A stretch of DNA of 35,763 nt from Blastocatellia bacterium (GTDB taxonomy: Bacteria; Acidobacteriota; Blastocatellia; RBC074): NCBI GenBank assembly GCA_016789725.1, contig JAEUQN010000004.1, positions 64,710-100,472 on the forward strand. Direction: 5' to 3'. A model generated the notes under the pieces. The model was given only the letters and a program-made list of their open reading frames with translations. It ran no database searches and had not been told where the DNA came from. Of this stretch, positions 24,775 to 32,105 are shown piece by piece. Position 1 is the first letter of the stretch, and each line of letters opens with the position of its first letter. The translations under genes and the position numbers were made by a program.

Positions 24775-26390
24775 AAACATTTCTTCTGCTGGCAATGCTG
24801 ATTGTGTTCAGTTCGCTTGGCGAAATTCTGTCGGCGCGCGGGATGAAGCAAATCGGGGAAATTTCTTTTCGCCCCCGCCTGTTGCTGCGCACGATTCCGC
24901 GTTTGTTCACGAACGGCAATTTGATCGCAGGTGTGGTCTGCCTGGCGTTTTCGTTCTTTTCATTTTTGAGTTTGCTCAGCTATGCCGATTTGAGCTACGT
25001 CGTGCCGCTGACGGCGGTGGGGTACATTACGAATACGATTGGCGCCAAGTTTTTGCTACACGAACGGATTTCCCAGGCACGCTGGTGGGGGACGTTGCTC
25101 GTAACGACTGGCGTAGCGATTATTTCACTGCCTGCCAGTTTTGAGGCATTCGCCATCCACGCCGCGACCAGCGTTTCGCAACAGCTTTGGCTTTGGCTGA
25201 ATCCGGCGAATACCGCGTTTGCACCTGCATTTTTATTGCTCTTCGTGTTACGTGTGGTGTTGTTGATATGCGTTGTCGCGGCGATTGTTTATTACGCGAT
25301 TGCGATTGTCGCGGGATGGTTGTGGGCGAGGGATCGCCAGCAACAACGAGCGTTGGGATTGCGCTTCGTGCCGCCAGTGACAATTTTGATTCCGGTGCAC
25401 GGCGCAGATGTCGAAGCCTATGAAAACTTCGCCAGCTTTTGCGAGCAGGACTATCCTGAATTTCAACTGGTGTTCGGTTGCCGCGACGAACAAGATTCCG
25501 CTGTGCCAATCATTCGCCAATTGCAGTCCAATTTCCCGCAGCGGCAAATTGATCTGGTGATTTCAGCCAATGAAATTGGGGCGAACGCGAAGGTCTCGAA
25601 CCTGAACAATATGTTGGGCAAAGCGGCGCACGAACATTTGATCGTAGTGGACAGCGATATTCGCGTGACCCAGGATTATGTGCGGCGCGTCATTGCGCCA
25701 ATGCAACAGTCGCGCGTCGGAATGGTGACGTGTTTGTATCGTGGCGCAAAAGCCCGGACGTTTGCGGCGTTGCTGGAAAACATCGGCATTGCGTCTACCT
25801 TCGGCCCCGAAGTCATGTCGTCGCGCGCGTTGGAAGGCATTAAGTTTGCGCTCGGCTCAACAGTCGTCACACGTCGCGCGATCCTCAATCAAATCGGTGG
25901 CTTCCCTGCCGTCGCGGATTATCTGGCTGATGATTTTCTGCTCGGCAATCTCACGGCGGCGGCAGGTTATGAAGTCGTCCTGTCGGATTACGTCGTAGAT
26001 CACATTGCTGCGCCGGACACCATCAAAACCATGCTCCAGCATCAACTGCGGTGGGCGCGCGCAGTTCGCATCTCACGTCCCAAAGGGTATGCCGGGCTAA
26101 TTTTGACCTATGGGTTAGCGACGTCTCTTTTACTTTTGCTGGCGTTGGGGTTCACGAATTTTGGTTGGGTCCTGGTGGGACTGACATTTCTTTTGCGATT
26201 TGTTGCGGCAATCTTCGTGGGCGTCATATTGATGCAGGATCGCGTGTTGCTAAAATACTTGTGGCTCATACCCGTTCGTGATCTGATGGGCTTTGGTGTT
26301 TGGTTGGTAAGCTTTGTCGGTAACGAAATCCGCTGGCGCGGCCATCGCTTTGTGGTGCAGCGGAGCGGCAAAATTGAACCTGTCATTTGA
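24771..26390 (+). CDS. hpnI: fusion: EamA/SMR-like domain plus HpnI-type glycosyltransferase
   Basis: 539 aa. Residues 1-125 form a four-helix EamA domain like the preceding protein. A further membrane segment follows near 160-190 (LLLFVLRVVLLICVVAAIVY). Then comes a GT2/GT21-type glycosyltransferase with PPVTILIPVHGADVEAYEN, the DxD-type VVDSDIRVTQDYV (D297 region), GGFPAVADYLADDFLLG, and QLRWARAVRISRP (Q425 region), ending in more membrane helices. The catalytic part is typical of HpnI, which adds N-acetylglucosamine to bacteriohopanetetrol; HpnK then deacetylates it. HpnI is usually a stand-alone protein of about 380 residues, so the N-terminal EamA fusion is unusual. The frame is uninterrupted across the joint. 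Confidence 0.85.
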   Translation: MKTFLLLAMLIVFSSLGEILSARGMKQIGEISFRPRLLLRTIPRLFTNGNLIAGVVCLAFSFFSFLSLLSYADLSYVVPLTAVGYITNTIGAKFLLHERISQARWWGTLLVTTGVAIISLPASFEAFAIHAATSVSQQLWLWLNPANTAFAPAFLLLFVLRVVLLICVVAAIVYYAIAIVAGWLWARDRQQQRALGLRFVPPVTILIPVHGADVEAYENFASFCEQDYPEFQLVFGCRDEQDSAVPIIRQLQSNFPQRQIDLVISANEIGANAKVSNLNNMLGKAAHEHLIVVDSDIRVTQDYVRRVIAPMQQSRVGMVTCLYRGAKARTFAALLENIGIASTFGPEVMSSRALEGIKFALGSTVVTRRAILNQIGGFPAVADYLADDFLLGNLTAAAGYEVVLSDYVVDHIAAPDTIKTMLQHQLRWARAVRISRPKGYAGLILTYGLATSLLLLLALGFTNFGWVLVGLTFLLRFVAAIFVGVILMQDRVLLKYLWLIPVRDLMGFGVWLVSFVGNEIRWRGHRFVVQRSGKIEPVI

Positions 26391-26403
26391 AGGAGCAACA
26401 CGC

Positions 26404-27384
26404 ATGCCTAACGAAGGAATATTCGCTTTAGACCTGATCGGTGTCGAAGGAAAAACCATCACCGACCCCGACACAGATATTCAGTTTCGACGCGGCAGCG
26501 ATCAACAGGTCATTTCGCAAGCGTTGAATTTGCAATTCCCGCCAGCGAAAAAATTTAAGCTTCCGGCCTATCCGCAAGCACAAAATCTCTACGCCGATAT
26601 TACGCCCACACGCTACCGCTTTCGCAAATCAGATTTCTTTACGCTGACACATCAGCAAACCATCACGCAGCAATTACAGGTCTTGCGCGAGCCGAAACAA
26701 TGGCAAGCAAGCTTTGTCGCGTGGAATCAACTGTCCAGGCACTTCAAGACGTTGCAGCGCGTGCTGGAAATTTCGCCCAATATTTCGGTGAAGGAAAAAA
26801 GCAGCCTCGTGTTTGCGAAATTTACAGAAGCAACCTACGACGATGTGACGGATGAAAAAGCGATTCTGGCGAAAACGGCCCTTTTGAATCTGTACGCTAA
26901 AATGGTGACATTGAAAGAACCTGTCCACCATCAACAAAACTGGTTTGACTTTGTCATTCGGATTTTGCAAATCGGACGGGAACGATTGATCGCTGTCGTT
27001 GATCCGCAAATGGAAACGATTGTGCGCACCATCAAAAGCAATCTGAGCCAATATCCACAGTATAAAAACACAAATGCGCAAAACCACTATGAGAACGTCG
27101 CCGCCGCCGCGCCCGCTGGATTTAAAGTGCTGAAATCCAAAATGTTCAGTATCAAATCGGACGAGGAAACCGGCAACCTGCAACTGACGCTGGCTCCGGC
27201 AAAGGATGCGGAAGGAGATCAGATTTTATTGCTGGATGCTGACATTGACGAGAATGGGGCTTTGATGAAGCATTTGTGCGACGCCTTTAAGCATCTCTTT
27301 ACCGGCGGCACACACCCGTATGATATTCACGAATACTTAACGCTGGCGCAACCGCAAACGCCACTAGGGTACAAGTTGGTTTAG
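26404..27384 (+). CDS. hypothetical protein, unknown function
   Basis: 326 aa, start MPNEGIFALDLIGVEG at 26404 because AAGGAG lies eight bases upstream; the open frame before it overlaps hpnI and has no SD. No signal peptide or membrane segment. It is rich in Gln, Lys and aromatic residues, with a long helical middle (HQQTITQQLQVLREPKQWQA, WNQLSRHFKTLQRVLEISPN, WFDFVIRILQIGRERLIAVV) and a C-terminal acidic part (LLLDADIDENGALMKHLCDA). I do not recognise a family. It is the last gene of the lepB-ppk-hpn series, 13 bases after hpnI, so it could be a cytosolic accessory factor, but its position gives no specific function. Confidence 0.85.
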   Translation: MPNEGIFALDLIGVEGKTITDPDTDIQFRRGSDQQVISQALNLQFPPAKKFKLPAYPQAQNLYADITPTRYRFRKSDFFTLTHQQTITQQLQVLREPKQWQASFVAWNQLSRHFKTLQRVLEISPNISVKEKSSLVFAKFTEATYDDVTDEKAILAKTALLNLYAKMVTLKEPVHHQQNWFDFVIRILQIGRERLIAVVDPQMETIVRTIKSNLSQYPQYKNTNAQNHYENVAAAAPAGFKVLKSKMFSIKSDEETGNLQLTLAPAKDAEGDQILLLDADIDENGALMKHLCDAFKHLFTGGTHPYDIHEYLTLAQPQTPLGYKLV

Positions 27385-27399
27385 CGCGTTGAGGAACGA

Positions 27400-27666
27400 T
27401 TATTTCGTTTTGAAATCGCTGCCCTGCTTGTAATCCTCAAACATCTTGTCCCAACTTTCCAGTTGCTTCAGACTGTCGTCAGAACGATACGAAGCGGTGG
27501 ATTTGCGACCGCCGAACAGCTTCATCGCCAGGACAATCAAGCCCACCAAAATCGCAACCCAGAACAAGAACTTGAACGTGCTAATCGCCAAGCCTATCAG
27601 GCCGGTCAGAAAAATTAACAGCACTGTAATGGCGGCAGTAATCAGAATCACTTTGGCTAATTTCAT
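27400..27666 (-). CDS. small membrane protein, unknown
   Basis: 88 aa from the ATG at 27666 (GAGAG just upstream). It has two closely spaced hydrophobic stretches (VILITAAITVLLIFLTGLIG and FLFWVAILVGLIVLAMKLF), then a basic junction GGRKS and an acidic, soluble tail of about 35 residues (SLKQLESWDKMFEDYKQG). It is convergent with the preceding plus-strand series, with 15 bp between stop codons, and divergent from the kinase gene. No family recognised. Confidence 0.75.
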   Translation of the reverse strand: MKLAKVILITAAITVLLIFLTGLIGLAISTFKFLFWVAILVGLIVLAMKLFGGRKSTASYRSDDSLKQLESWDKMFEDYKQGSDFKTK

Positions 27667-27792
27667 AACAACTCTCTTTCCCGAAAAGGCCCTTGGGTTT
27701 CGCATGCAGGTACGACCATCGCCCCGCAAAGGTTCGCGGAAACCTATTTGTGGGGATTTACGCGAGTAGTGGCGTCTGTGGCAGGAGTGGGC

Positions 27793-27798
27793 TATAAT
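27793..27798 (+). promoter_or_regulatory. -10 box of the kinase gene
   Basis: Perfect TATAAT 50 bases before the ATG. The best -35 at 17 bp is TGGCGT, which is weak, so activation by another factor is possible. The SD AGGAG six bases before the ATG at 27849 fixes the start. Confidence 0.45.
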
Positions 27799-27848
27799 CG
27801 CCGCACCCTTTTCACCAATTCGGCACCCCCGATATTCAGGAGATCACT

Positions 27849-29951
27849 ATGACATGTTGCGTGAGATGTTCGAGCGAGATGTCGCCGCTCATGGTCTTTT
27901 GCCCCAAATGCGAACACCCCAACGAACCCGATTTCAAATACCTTATCAACCAATCTCTGGGCGGTCGCTTTCAGCTCTATCGTCAACTTGGCGAAGGCGG
28001 ATTGTCCACCATCTTTGCCGCGATTGATTTGCAGACGGACAAAACCGTCGTAGTCAAAGTGAGCGACCCGCGCCACCTGACGCAAACCAGCTATAATTCA
28101 GCGGCGGAGCGATTAGAAGCCCGTCAATATTGGGCAGAGATGACCGAGCGGATGCAGCGCGAAGTTGCCGCCCTGACCAACATCCATCACCTCAACATTG
28201 TGCGCGTCTTTGCAGCAGGCGCGATTTCCAACGATCTAAGCTACGTCGTGATGGAGTTATTACGCGGTCAAACCTTGCGTGACGAATTGAATGCGCGAGG
28301 CCGTTTTCCGATCAATGAAGCCGTGGCCTTGGCGGCGGAAGTCGCAGCAGGTCTGAGCCTTGTTCACCAACGCGGCATCGTGCATCGGGATTTGACGCCG
28401 AGGAATATTTTTCTCTGTGATGAGATTTTGGATTCGCCTCCCAAGACGAACGCCTCTGCGCTCGGATCGAAATCCGAAATCCAAAATCCGAAATCCAAAA
28501 TCGTCAAGCTCATTGACTTCGGCATCGCCAAGTTTCCCAAACAACAGGGCGCACAGACCTACACCCAACATGCCGTGATGGCAGGCACGCCGGGCTATGC
28601 GTCACCAGAGCAATTTCAAAACCTCACGGTAGATCATCGTGCCGATATTTATTCGCTGGGCGTGGTGCTCTACGAAATTCTCACGGGCGAGAAACCATTT
28701 GCCGGACGCTCAGCTACAGAAATTGCGGTGAAGCAACTGCGCGATGAACCGGTCCGCCCGCGCGCACTCGTCCCGGAAATGCCATTACGGCTCGAAGCCC
28801 TGATTTTACGGGCGTTGGCGAAAGACCCCGCCGTCCGACAACAAAGCGCGGATGAACTTCTCGCTGAGCTAAAAACCATTTCATCGCGCATCGAAGTTCC
28901 GCTCCTTGCGCCCGCCATAGCCGCGATTCCGGTTCAGCTCGATCCTGATCCGTCCGGCTCGCAGGTGTTCACGCTGCTCAGCGATTTGGTAACGAAAGAT
29001 GAGGCCAAACGACCTGAACCTCAACCGCCCGCCCCCCAGTCGCAGCCAAAGCCGGTAGAGCCAATGCCAGAAATCACATTCAGCTTACCGCAACCACGAC
29101 GACATCGGGCCTTGTTGCTGGCAGCTTGTTTGGCGTTTATTTTCGTGGTTGCGACCTGGGCGACCTGGCTGGTAGCGGGACGCGATTCCGCGCCATTGCC
29201 AACACCGCTGTCGGGGCTGTCGGTTGCCGATCAGGCATTGCCAACACCAACCCTGAGACCAGAGATCACTGCACCACGAACCAATCCGCGCGCGGTAATA
29301 ACACGGCAACAATCAGTACCGTCTAGCCCCGTCACCGAAAAAATTTCGCTCCCATCAACTTCTGAGGTAACGACCATCCCAAAGGCACGGCCCACCAGCG
29401 CCCCGGCACCCGTAATCAAGACTCCGGTGCCAACGCCGCGCCCAACAGCAACGCTATCGCCAACGCCCGTGATAGCGACGGTTCGCGTTCCAGTCCCAAC
29501 CATCATCACGGCACCGGCCAAAGTAGAACCAACGCCATCGCCCGCGCCTGCGCCTGCACGCGAGGAAACTGTCAACAACACGAATGACTCTGGCAGTTGG
29601 AAACGCGAGCCGATGCGCCCGGCACCGCCGCGCCCCAATGAATCCGTGCAACCGCGTCCGACGATTGCGCCCACGCCCATCGAGCCTAAAGTAATCTCCT
29701 GGCAAGGGCGTGTTTATGGGACGCGCGAAATCACCTTGGAAATGCCTGGTGTACCGGGAATGGTGGACATTCCCCGTGATTACCGCAAAAAGGTTGGTGT
29801 TGTCGAACCACCCAGCCCCAGCAATGGATGGCGACGCACTGTCCTGCGCGTTTTTGGTAATGGTGAGGTATCGCTCATCGTGCGCTGGTTGCCGCATCGG
29901 GATACGTCATTGCACCGACAAGAAATCGTTCAATGGACGAGGCGACCGTAA
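27849..29951 (+). CDS. Ser/Thr protein kinase with zinc ribbon and membrane anchor
   Basis: 700 aa. An N-terminal zinc ribbon (C4-x2-C7, C18-x2-C21) is followed by a PknB-type kinase domain (about residues 38-350): GEGGLSTIFAAIDL glycine loop, VVVKVSD with the ATP-binding Lys, HRDLTPRNIF catalytic loop, KLIDFGIAKF, GTPGYASPEQF, and DIYSLGVVLYEILTGEKPF. The usual Lys of HRDLKP is Thr. Between HRD and DFG lies a 26-residue insertion encoded by a short repeat (28424-28502). A single membrane helix follows near residue 420-440 (RALLLAACLAFIFVVATWAT), then about 170 residues of Pro/Thr-rich linker and a C-terminal beta-rich domain (SWQGRVYGTREITLEMPG), probably outside the inner membrane. It phosphorylates Ser/Thr of unknown targets. 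A terminator-like hairpin follows. Confidence 0.94.
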   Translation: MTCCVRCSSEMSPLMVFCPKCEHPNEPDFKYLINQSLGGRFQLYRQLGEGGLSTIFAAIDLQTDKTVVVKVSDPRHLTQTSYNSAAERLEARQYWAEMTERMQREVAALTNIHHLNIVRVFAAGAISNDLSYVVMELLRGQTLRDELNARGRFPINEAVALAAEVAAGLSLVHQRGIVHRDLTPRNIFLCDEILDSPPKTNASALGSKSEIQNPKSKIVKLIDFGIAKFPKQQGAQTYTQHAVMAGTPGYASPEQFQNLTVDHRADIYSLGVVLYEILTGEKPFAGRSATEIAVKQLRDEPVRPRALVPEMPLRLEALILRALAKDPAVRQQSADELLAELKTISSRIEVPLLAPAIAAIPVQLDPDPSGSQVFTLLSDLVTKDEAKRPEPQPPAPQSQPKPVEPMPEITFSLPQPRRHRALLLAACLAFIFVVATWATWLVAGRDSAPLPTPLSGLSVADQALPTPTLRPEITAPRTNPRAVITRQQSVPSSPVTEKISLPSTSEVTTIPKARPTSAPAPVIKTPVPTPRPTATLSPTPVIATVRVPVPTIITAPAKVEPTPSPAPAPAREETVNNTNDSGSWKREPMRPAPPRPNESVQPRPTIAPTPIEPKVISWQGRVYGTREITLEMPGVPGMVDIPRDYRKKVGVVEPPSPSNGWRRTVLRVFGNGEVSLIVRWLPHRDTSLHRQEIVQWTRRP
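28424..28502 (+). repeat. in-frame repeat insertion in the kinase gene
   Basis: The segment begins GATTTTGGATT and ends AATCCAAAATC, an 11-bp perfect inverted repeat. Next to the right end lie tandem units ATCCGAAATCCAAA. It encodes ILDSPPKTNASALGSKSEI and then QNPKSKI between FLCDE and VKLIDFG. Kinases normally have only a few residues there, so the block looks like a recent insertion of a dispersed palindromic repeat that kept the frame. Confidence 0.7.
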
Positions 29952-29959
29952 TCACCAGG

Positions 29960-30001
29960 GGAGAGGAAGGGAAATACGTCTGTATCCTTCTTCCTCTCCC
30001 T
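29960..30001 (+). terminator. long hairpin after the kinase gene
   Basis: GGGAGAGGAAG pairs perfectly with CTTCCTCTCCC, and the inner part (ATAC/GTAT) pairs further. It starts eight bases after the kinase stop and is followed by the pyrimidine-rich TCCTTCCTTTTA. It is likely a terminator or a transcript-end stabiliser. Confidence 0.55.
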
Positions 30002-30079
30002 CCTTCCTTTTACGCCTTCCCTTCCCCACCTTTTCTCCTCCGTCACCAAGCTCTTCACAAAAACTTTTGGAACTTTTCT

Positions 30080-30281
30080 GGAAGCAGGTCTGCATTGCTG
30101 CTTTCCATAGGGCGTCCGAGAGATCGGACTTGAGAGGTTAGTTGAAAAGTTTCGAATACATCCTTGGGTTGAATTTAATAGCCGTTGGCATGACCCCCCA
30201 GAGTCAGTGTCCATGCTTGTCATAGACGGCTATTAAATTCTCCCCTTTTTGAAAGGAAATAGAGGTCTTTTCAACAGACCT
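30080..30281 (+). ncRNA. candidate structured RNA or 5' leader of the secreted-protein gene
   Basis: Three consecutive structures lie in the 370-bp gap between the kinase and the next gene. (a) 30080-30106: GGAAGCAG / CTGCTTTCC hairpin with one bulge. (b) 30114-30129: GTCCGA-GAGA-TCGGAC, a 6-bp stem with a GNRA tetraloop. (c) 30135-30281: a rod in which AGGTTAGTTGAAAAG pairs with CTTTTCAACAGACCT (13 of 15) and a perfect 15-bp stem GAATTTAATAGCCGT / ACGGCTATTAAATTC lies inside. There is a small TCCTT/AAGGA helix between the stems, and GCATG/CATGC in the 40-nt apical loop. The ATG of the next gene is 41 bases further, with SD AAGGAG. It could be a riboswitch-like leader, a free small RNA, or a miniature inverted-repeat element. 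Confidence 0.55.
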
Positions 30282-30321
30282 GAATCCACAAACCTTCTAG
30301 TTTTTTAAGGAGTAAACTCAC

Positions 30322-31296
30322 ATGCAAACCTCACACAAACTCACACGTCTTTTCTTAGCGTTGGCCTCGCTCGTTTCTTTGGCCGCCGCTTCCTTCGGTC
30401 AAGTGCCGACCGTGGGTGCGGGTAACGTTCCGGTCAACCAGATCGAAGTCAGCGATCAGAAGCCTGGCTCCATCCTGGTGTACCCATATTACACGAGCAA
30501 TGCTCAAGCCAAAGCTGACACCCGCGTCACGCTCTCGAACCTCGGTGCTCAGAACGTCATCGTTCACTTGTTCTTCCTGGCCGGTGCGAACTGCCAACAG
30601 GCTGACCAATTCGTCTGCTTGACCAAAGGCGCTTCCATCTCCTTCAAGGCTTCCGAGCAAGACCCTGAAACGACTGGCTACATCCTGGCCGTCGCGGTCA
30701 GCGATATGGGTGCACCGATCCATCGCAATCAGTTGATTGGCAACGCGTTCGTCAATGCTGGCGATTTCGTTGGCAACTACGGCGCTGAAGCTTTCGCGGC
30801 GTTTGATGGCTTGGCGGGTGCAGTCGCTCCGGTCAATCCTGATGGAACAGCGACCCTCAACTTCAACGGTCTGCAGTATGATCGTGCAGCGGATCAATTC
30901 GCAGTGGAAATCCAAAGCCCGAACGATGCGACCGGTCAAACGATTGTTCACGCCAGCCTCAATGGCAACATTGCCACCGCTGCTGTGACCGCCATTGCAC
31001 AAGCTGGCACGGGCCTGCTGTGGCGCGGTGATGAGAAACAAGGTTCGTTCGTTCGCTTCATCGCGGGCAACTGCTTGTCCTCCAACGTCATCACGGCGAC
31101 TGCTCCTCGCGTCCCAACCGGCCTCGGTGTGTTCCTGCCCAAGGGCAGCATCGGCACCTTGACCTATGCCACCACGCCTTCCGTCGGTCTCTTGATGACG
31201 CCGAAGTCGAATGCCTGGAGCGGCATCCGCACCCTGCACAAAACACGCACGGTGAACTCGGCTCTGACGATCCCGGTCTTCATGCCTGTTTGCTAG
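30322..31296 (+). CDS. secreted protein of unknown function, probably highly expressed
   Basis: 324 aa. A signal peptide (LFLALASLVSLAAASFGQ) is followed by a beta-rich domain: GSILVYPYYTSNAQAKADTR, VTLSNLGAQNVIVHLFFLAG, TTGYILAVAVSDMGAPIHRN, and a C-terminal GVFLPKGSIGTLTYATTPS. Four Cys residues in the mature part could form disulfides outside the cytoplasm. Codon choice is strongly biased to C-ending Asn, Ile and Phe codons and CTG/GGT/GCT, unlike neighbouring genes, which suggests high expression. SD AAGGAG lies nine bases before the ATG. It has a long structured leader upstream and a strong terminator downstream, so it is a single-gene transcript. No family recognised; it may be a surface or extracellular protein. 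Confidence 0.9.
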   Translation: MQTSHKLTRLFLALASLVSLAAASFGQVPTVGAGNVPVNQIEVSDQKPGSILVYPYYTSNAQAKADTRVTLSNLGAQNVIVHLFFLAGANCQQADQFVCLTKGASISFKASEQDPETTGYILAVAVSDMGAPIHRNQLIGNAFVNAGDFVGNYGAEAFAAFDGLAGAVAPVNPDGTATLNFNGLQYDRAADQFAVEIQSPNDATGQTIVHASLNGNIATAAVTAIAQAGTGLLWRGDEKQGSFVRFIAGNCLSSNVITATAPRVPTGLGVFLPKGSIGTLTYATTPSVGLLMTPKSNAWSGIRTLHKTRTVNSALTIPVFMPVC

Positions 31297-31326
31297 TCTC
31301 AACCACTTGCCGCAAGGCAGTACGAC

Positions 31327-31357
31327 AAAAGGCCAAGCGTAATGCTTGGCCTTTTTC
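31327..31357 (+). terminator. intrinsic terminator of the secreted-protein gene
   Basis: AAAAGGCCAAGC, loop GTAAT, GCTTGGCCTTTT, then TCGTT. It is a perfect 12-bp stem with a T-run, 30 bases after the stop codon. It could also serve the convergent receiver gene in the other direction, since A's precede the stem. Confidence 0.85.
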
Positions 31358-31383
31358 GTTTGTCGAGTTCTTACCTTGAGTTT

Positions 31384-31770
31384 CTATGCAGTCAGATGAT
31401 CCAACGTCTCATAGAGCTTGGTGACATCTACAGGCTTGGAAATATACTCATCCATTCCCGCCCCCAGACATTTTTCTCGATCTCCAATCATTGCGTTAGC
31501 CGTGATCGCAATAATGGGAATATGTTGTCCCGTTGTTTTTTCGCGCTCTCGAATCGCAATCGTCGCTTCCAAACCATCCATTTCCGGCATCATCATATCC
31601 ATCAAAATGGCATCGAACGATTGTTGAGCCCAAGTCTCAACAGCTTCGCGCCCGTTATTGGCGACAATGGACGTATGCCCCTGTTTTTGCAACAGGCGGA
31701 CGACCAGCTTTTGATTAATTGGGTTATCTTCGGCAACCAAAATATGAAGACTTTTGGAGGAATCACTCAT
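31384..31770 (-). CDS. stand-alone response-regulator receiver
   Basis: 128 aa from the ATG at 31770. It is a complete CheY-like receiver: acidic pair E14/D15 in LVAEDNPINQ, phosphoacceptor Asp58 in ILMDMMMPEMDG, Thr90 in IIAITANAMIGD, and Lys112 in YISKPVD. No output domain follows, so it acts by protein contact or as a phosphorelay intermediate. The AEDNPINQ and MMMPEMDG signatures resemble receivers found at the C-terminus of hybrid histidine kinases, and it may derive from such a protein. No histidine kinase lies in the window. No SD was seen; a TATACA box 10 bases before the ATG suggests a very short leader. The longer frame to 31851 is not supported. Confidence 0.9.
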   Translation of the reverse strand: MSDSSKSLHILVAEDNPINQKLVVRLLQKQGHTSIVANNGREAVETWAQQSFDAILMDMMMPEMDGLEATIAIREREKTTGQHIPIIAITANAMIGDREKCLGAGMDEYISKPVDVTKLYETLDHLTA

Positions 31771-31998
31771 AAAAACAGTGTGTATAAAATTAGCTAAGAG
31801 CAGAAGGATTTCTTGCTTAGTGGGGCGAGCGTAATTTCGGTGCAGGACCAAAAAATGTCAAGCACTATTTTCTGTGCCAACGTGGTTCCGACACAGGTTG
31901 AAAAAAAGGCACCTGCCACAACAATGACATTGAATAAAGATTCGGCGAAGAGCGATTCGATCCATTTATAGCGGGTTTCAAGCGCGTGGGCATCGTGT
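31771..31998. other. intergenic, no gene supported
   Basis: About 230 bp between the receiver and the palindromic repeat. A minus-strand frame crosses it but overlaps the repeat, lacks an SD and has no recognisable domain. Beyond the possible -10 of the receiver gene near 31781-31786, I see nothing. Confidence 0.4.
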
Positions 31999-32097
31999 GG
32001 TGCGCCCGCTTCAAGCGCAGGCCAGCCGTGGCGAGTGTCTCCCGTCGCCGGGAAAGGAATCGCTGCCGAGCGCCTGCCCGCGAGGCGCGGGCGCACC
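31999..32097. repeat. GC-rich palindromic repeat after the metalloprotease gene
   Basis: GGTGCGCCCGC at 31999-32009 is perfectly complementary to GCGGGCGCACC at 32087-32097. The next inner bases are partly complementary (GCAGGC / GCCTGC), and a CCCG-TCG-CCGGG hairpin lies at the centre. GC is much higher than in the flanks. It begins nine bases from the metalloprotease stop. It probably belongs to a dispersed REP- or MITE-like family and may also protect the mRNA end. Confidence 0.6.
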
Positions 32098-32105
32098 CGT
32101 TTCAA

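Noticed and set aside
29231..29680. Gly/Val-rich minus-strand frame opposite the kinase linker
   Set aside because: It mirrors the Pro/Thr-rich linker of the kinase and has no independent support.
30355..31302. Minus-strand open frame covering the secreted-protein gene
   Set aside because: Antisense shadow of a strongly codon-biased gene with its own SD, signal peptide and terminator.
31794..32105. 103-codon minus-strand frame after the metalloprotease
   Set aside because: Its N-terminal third is translated from the GC-rich palindrome; no SD and no domain.
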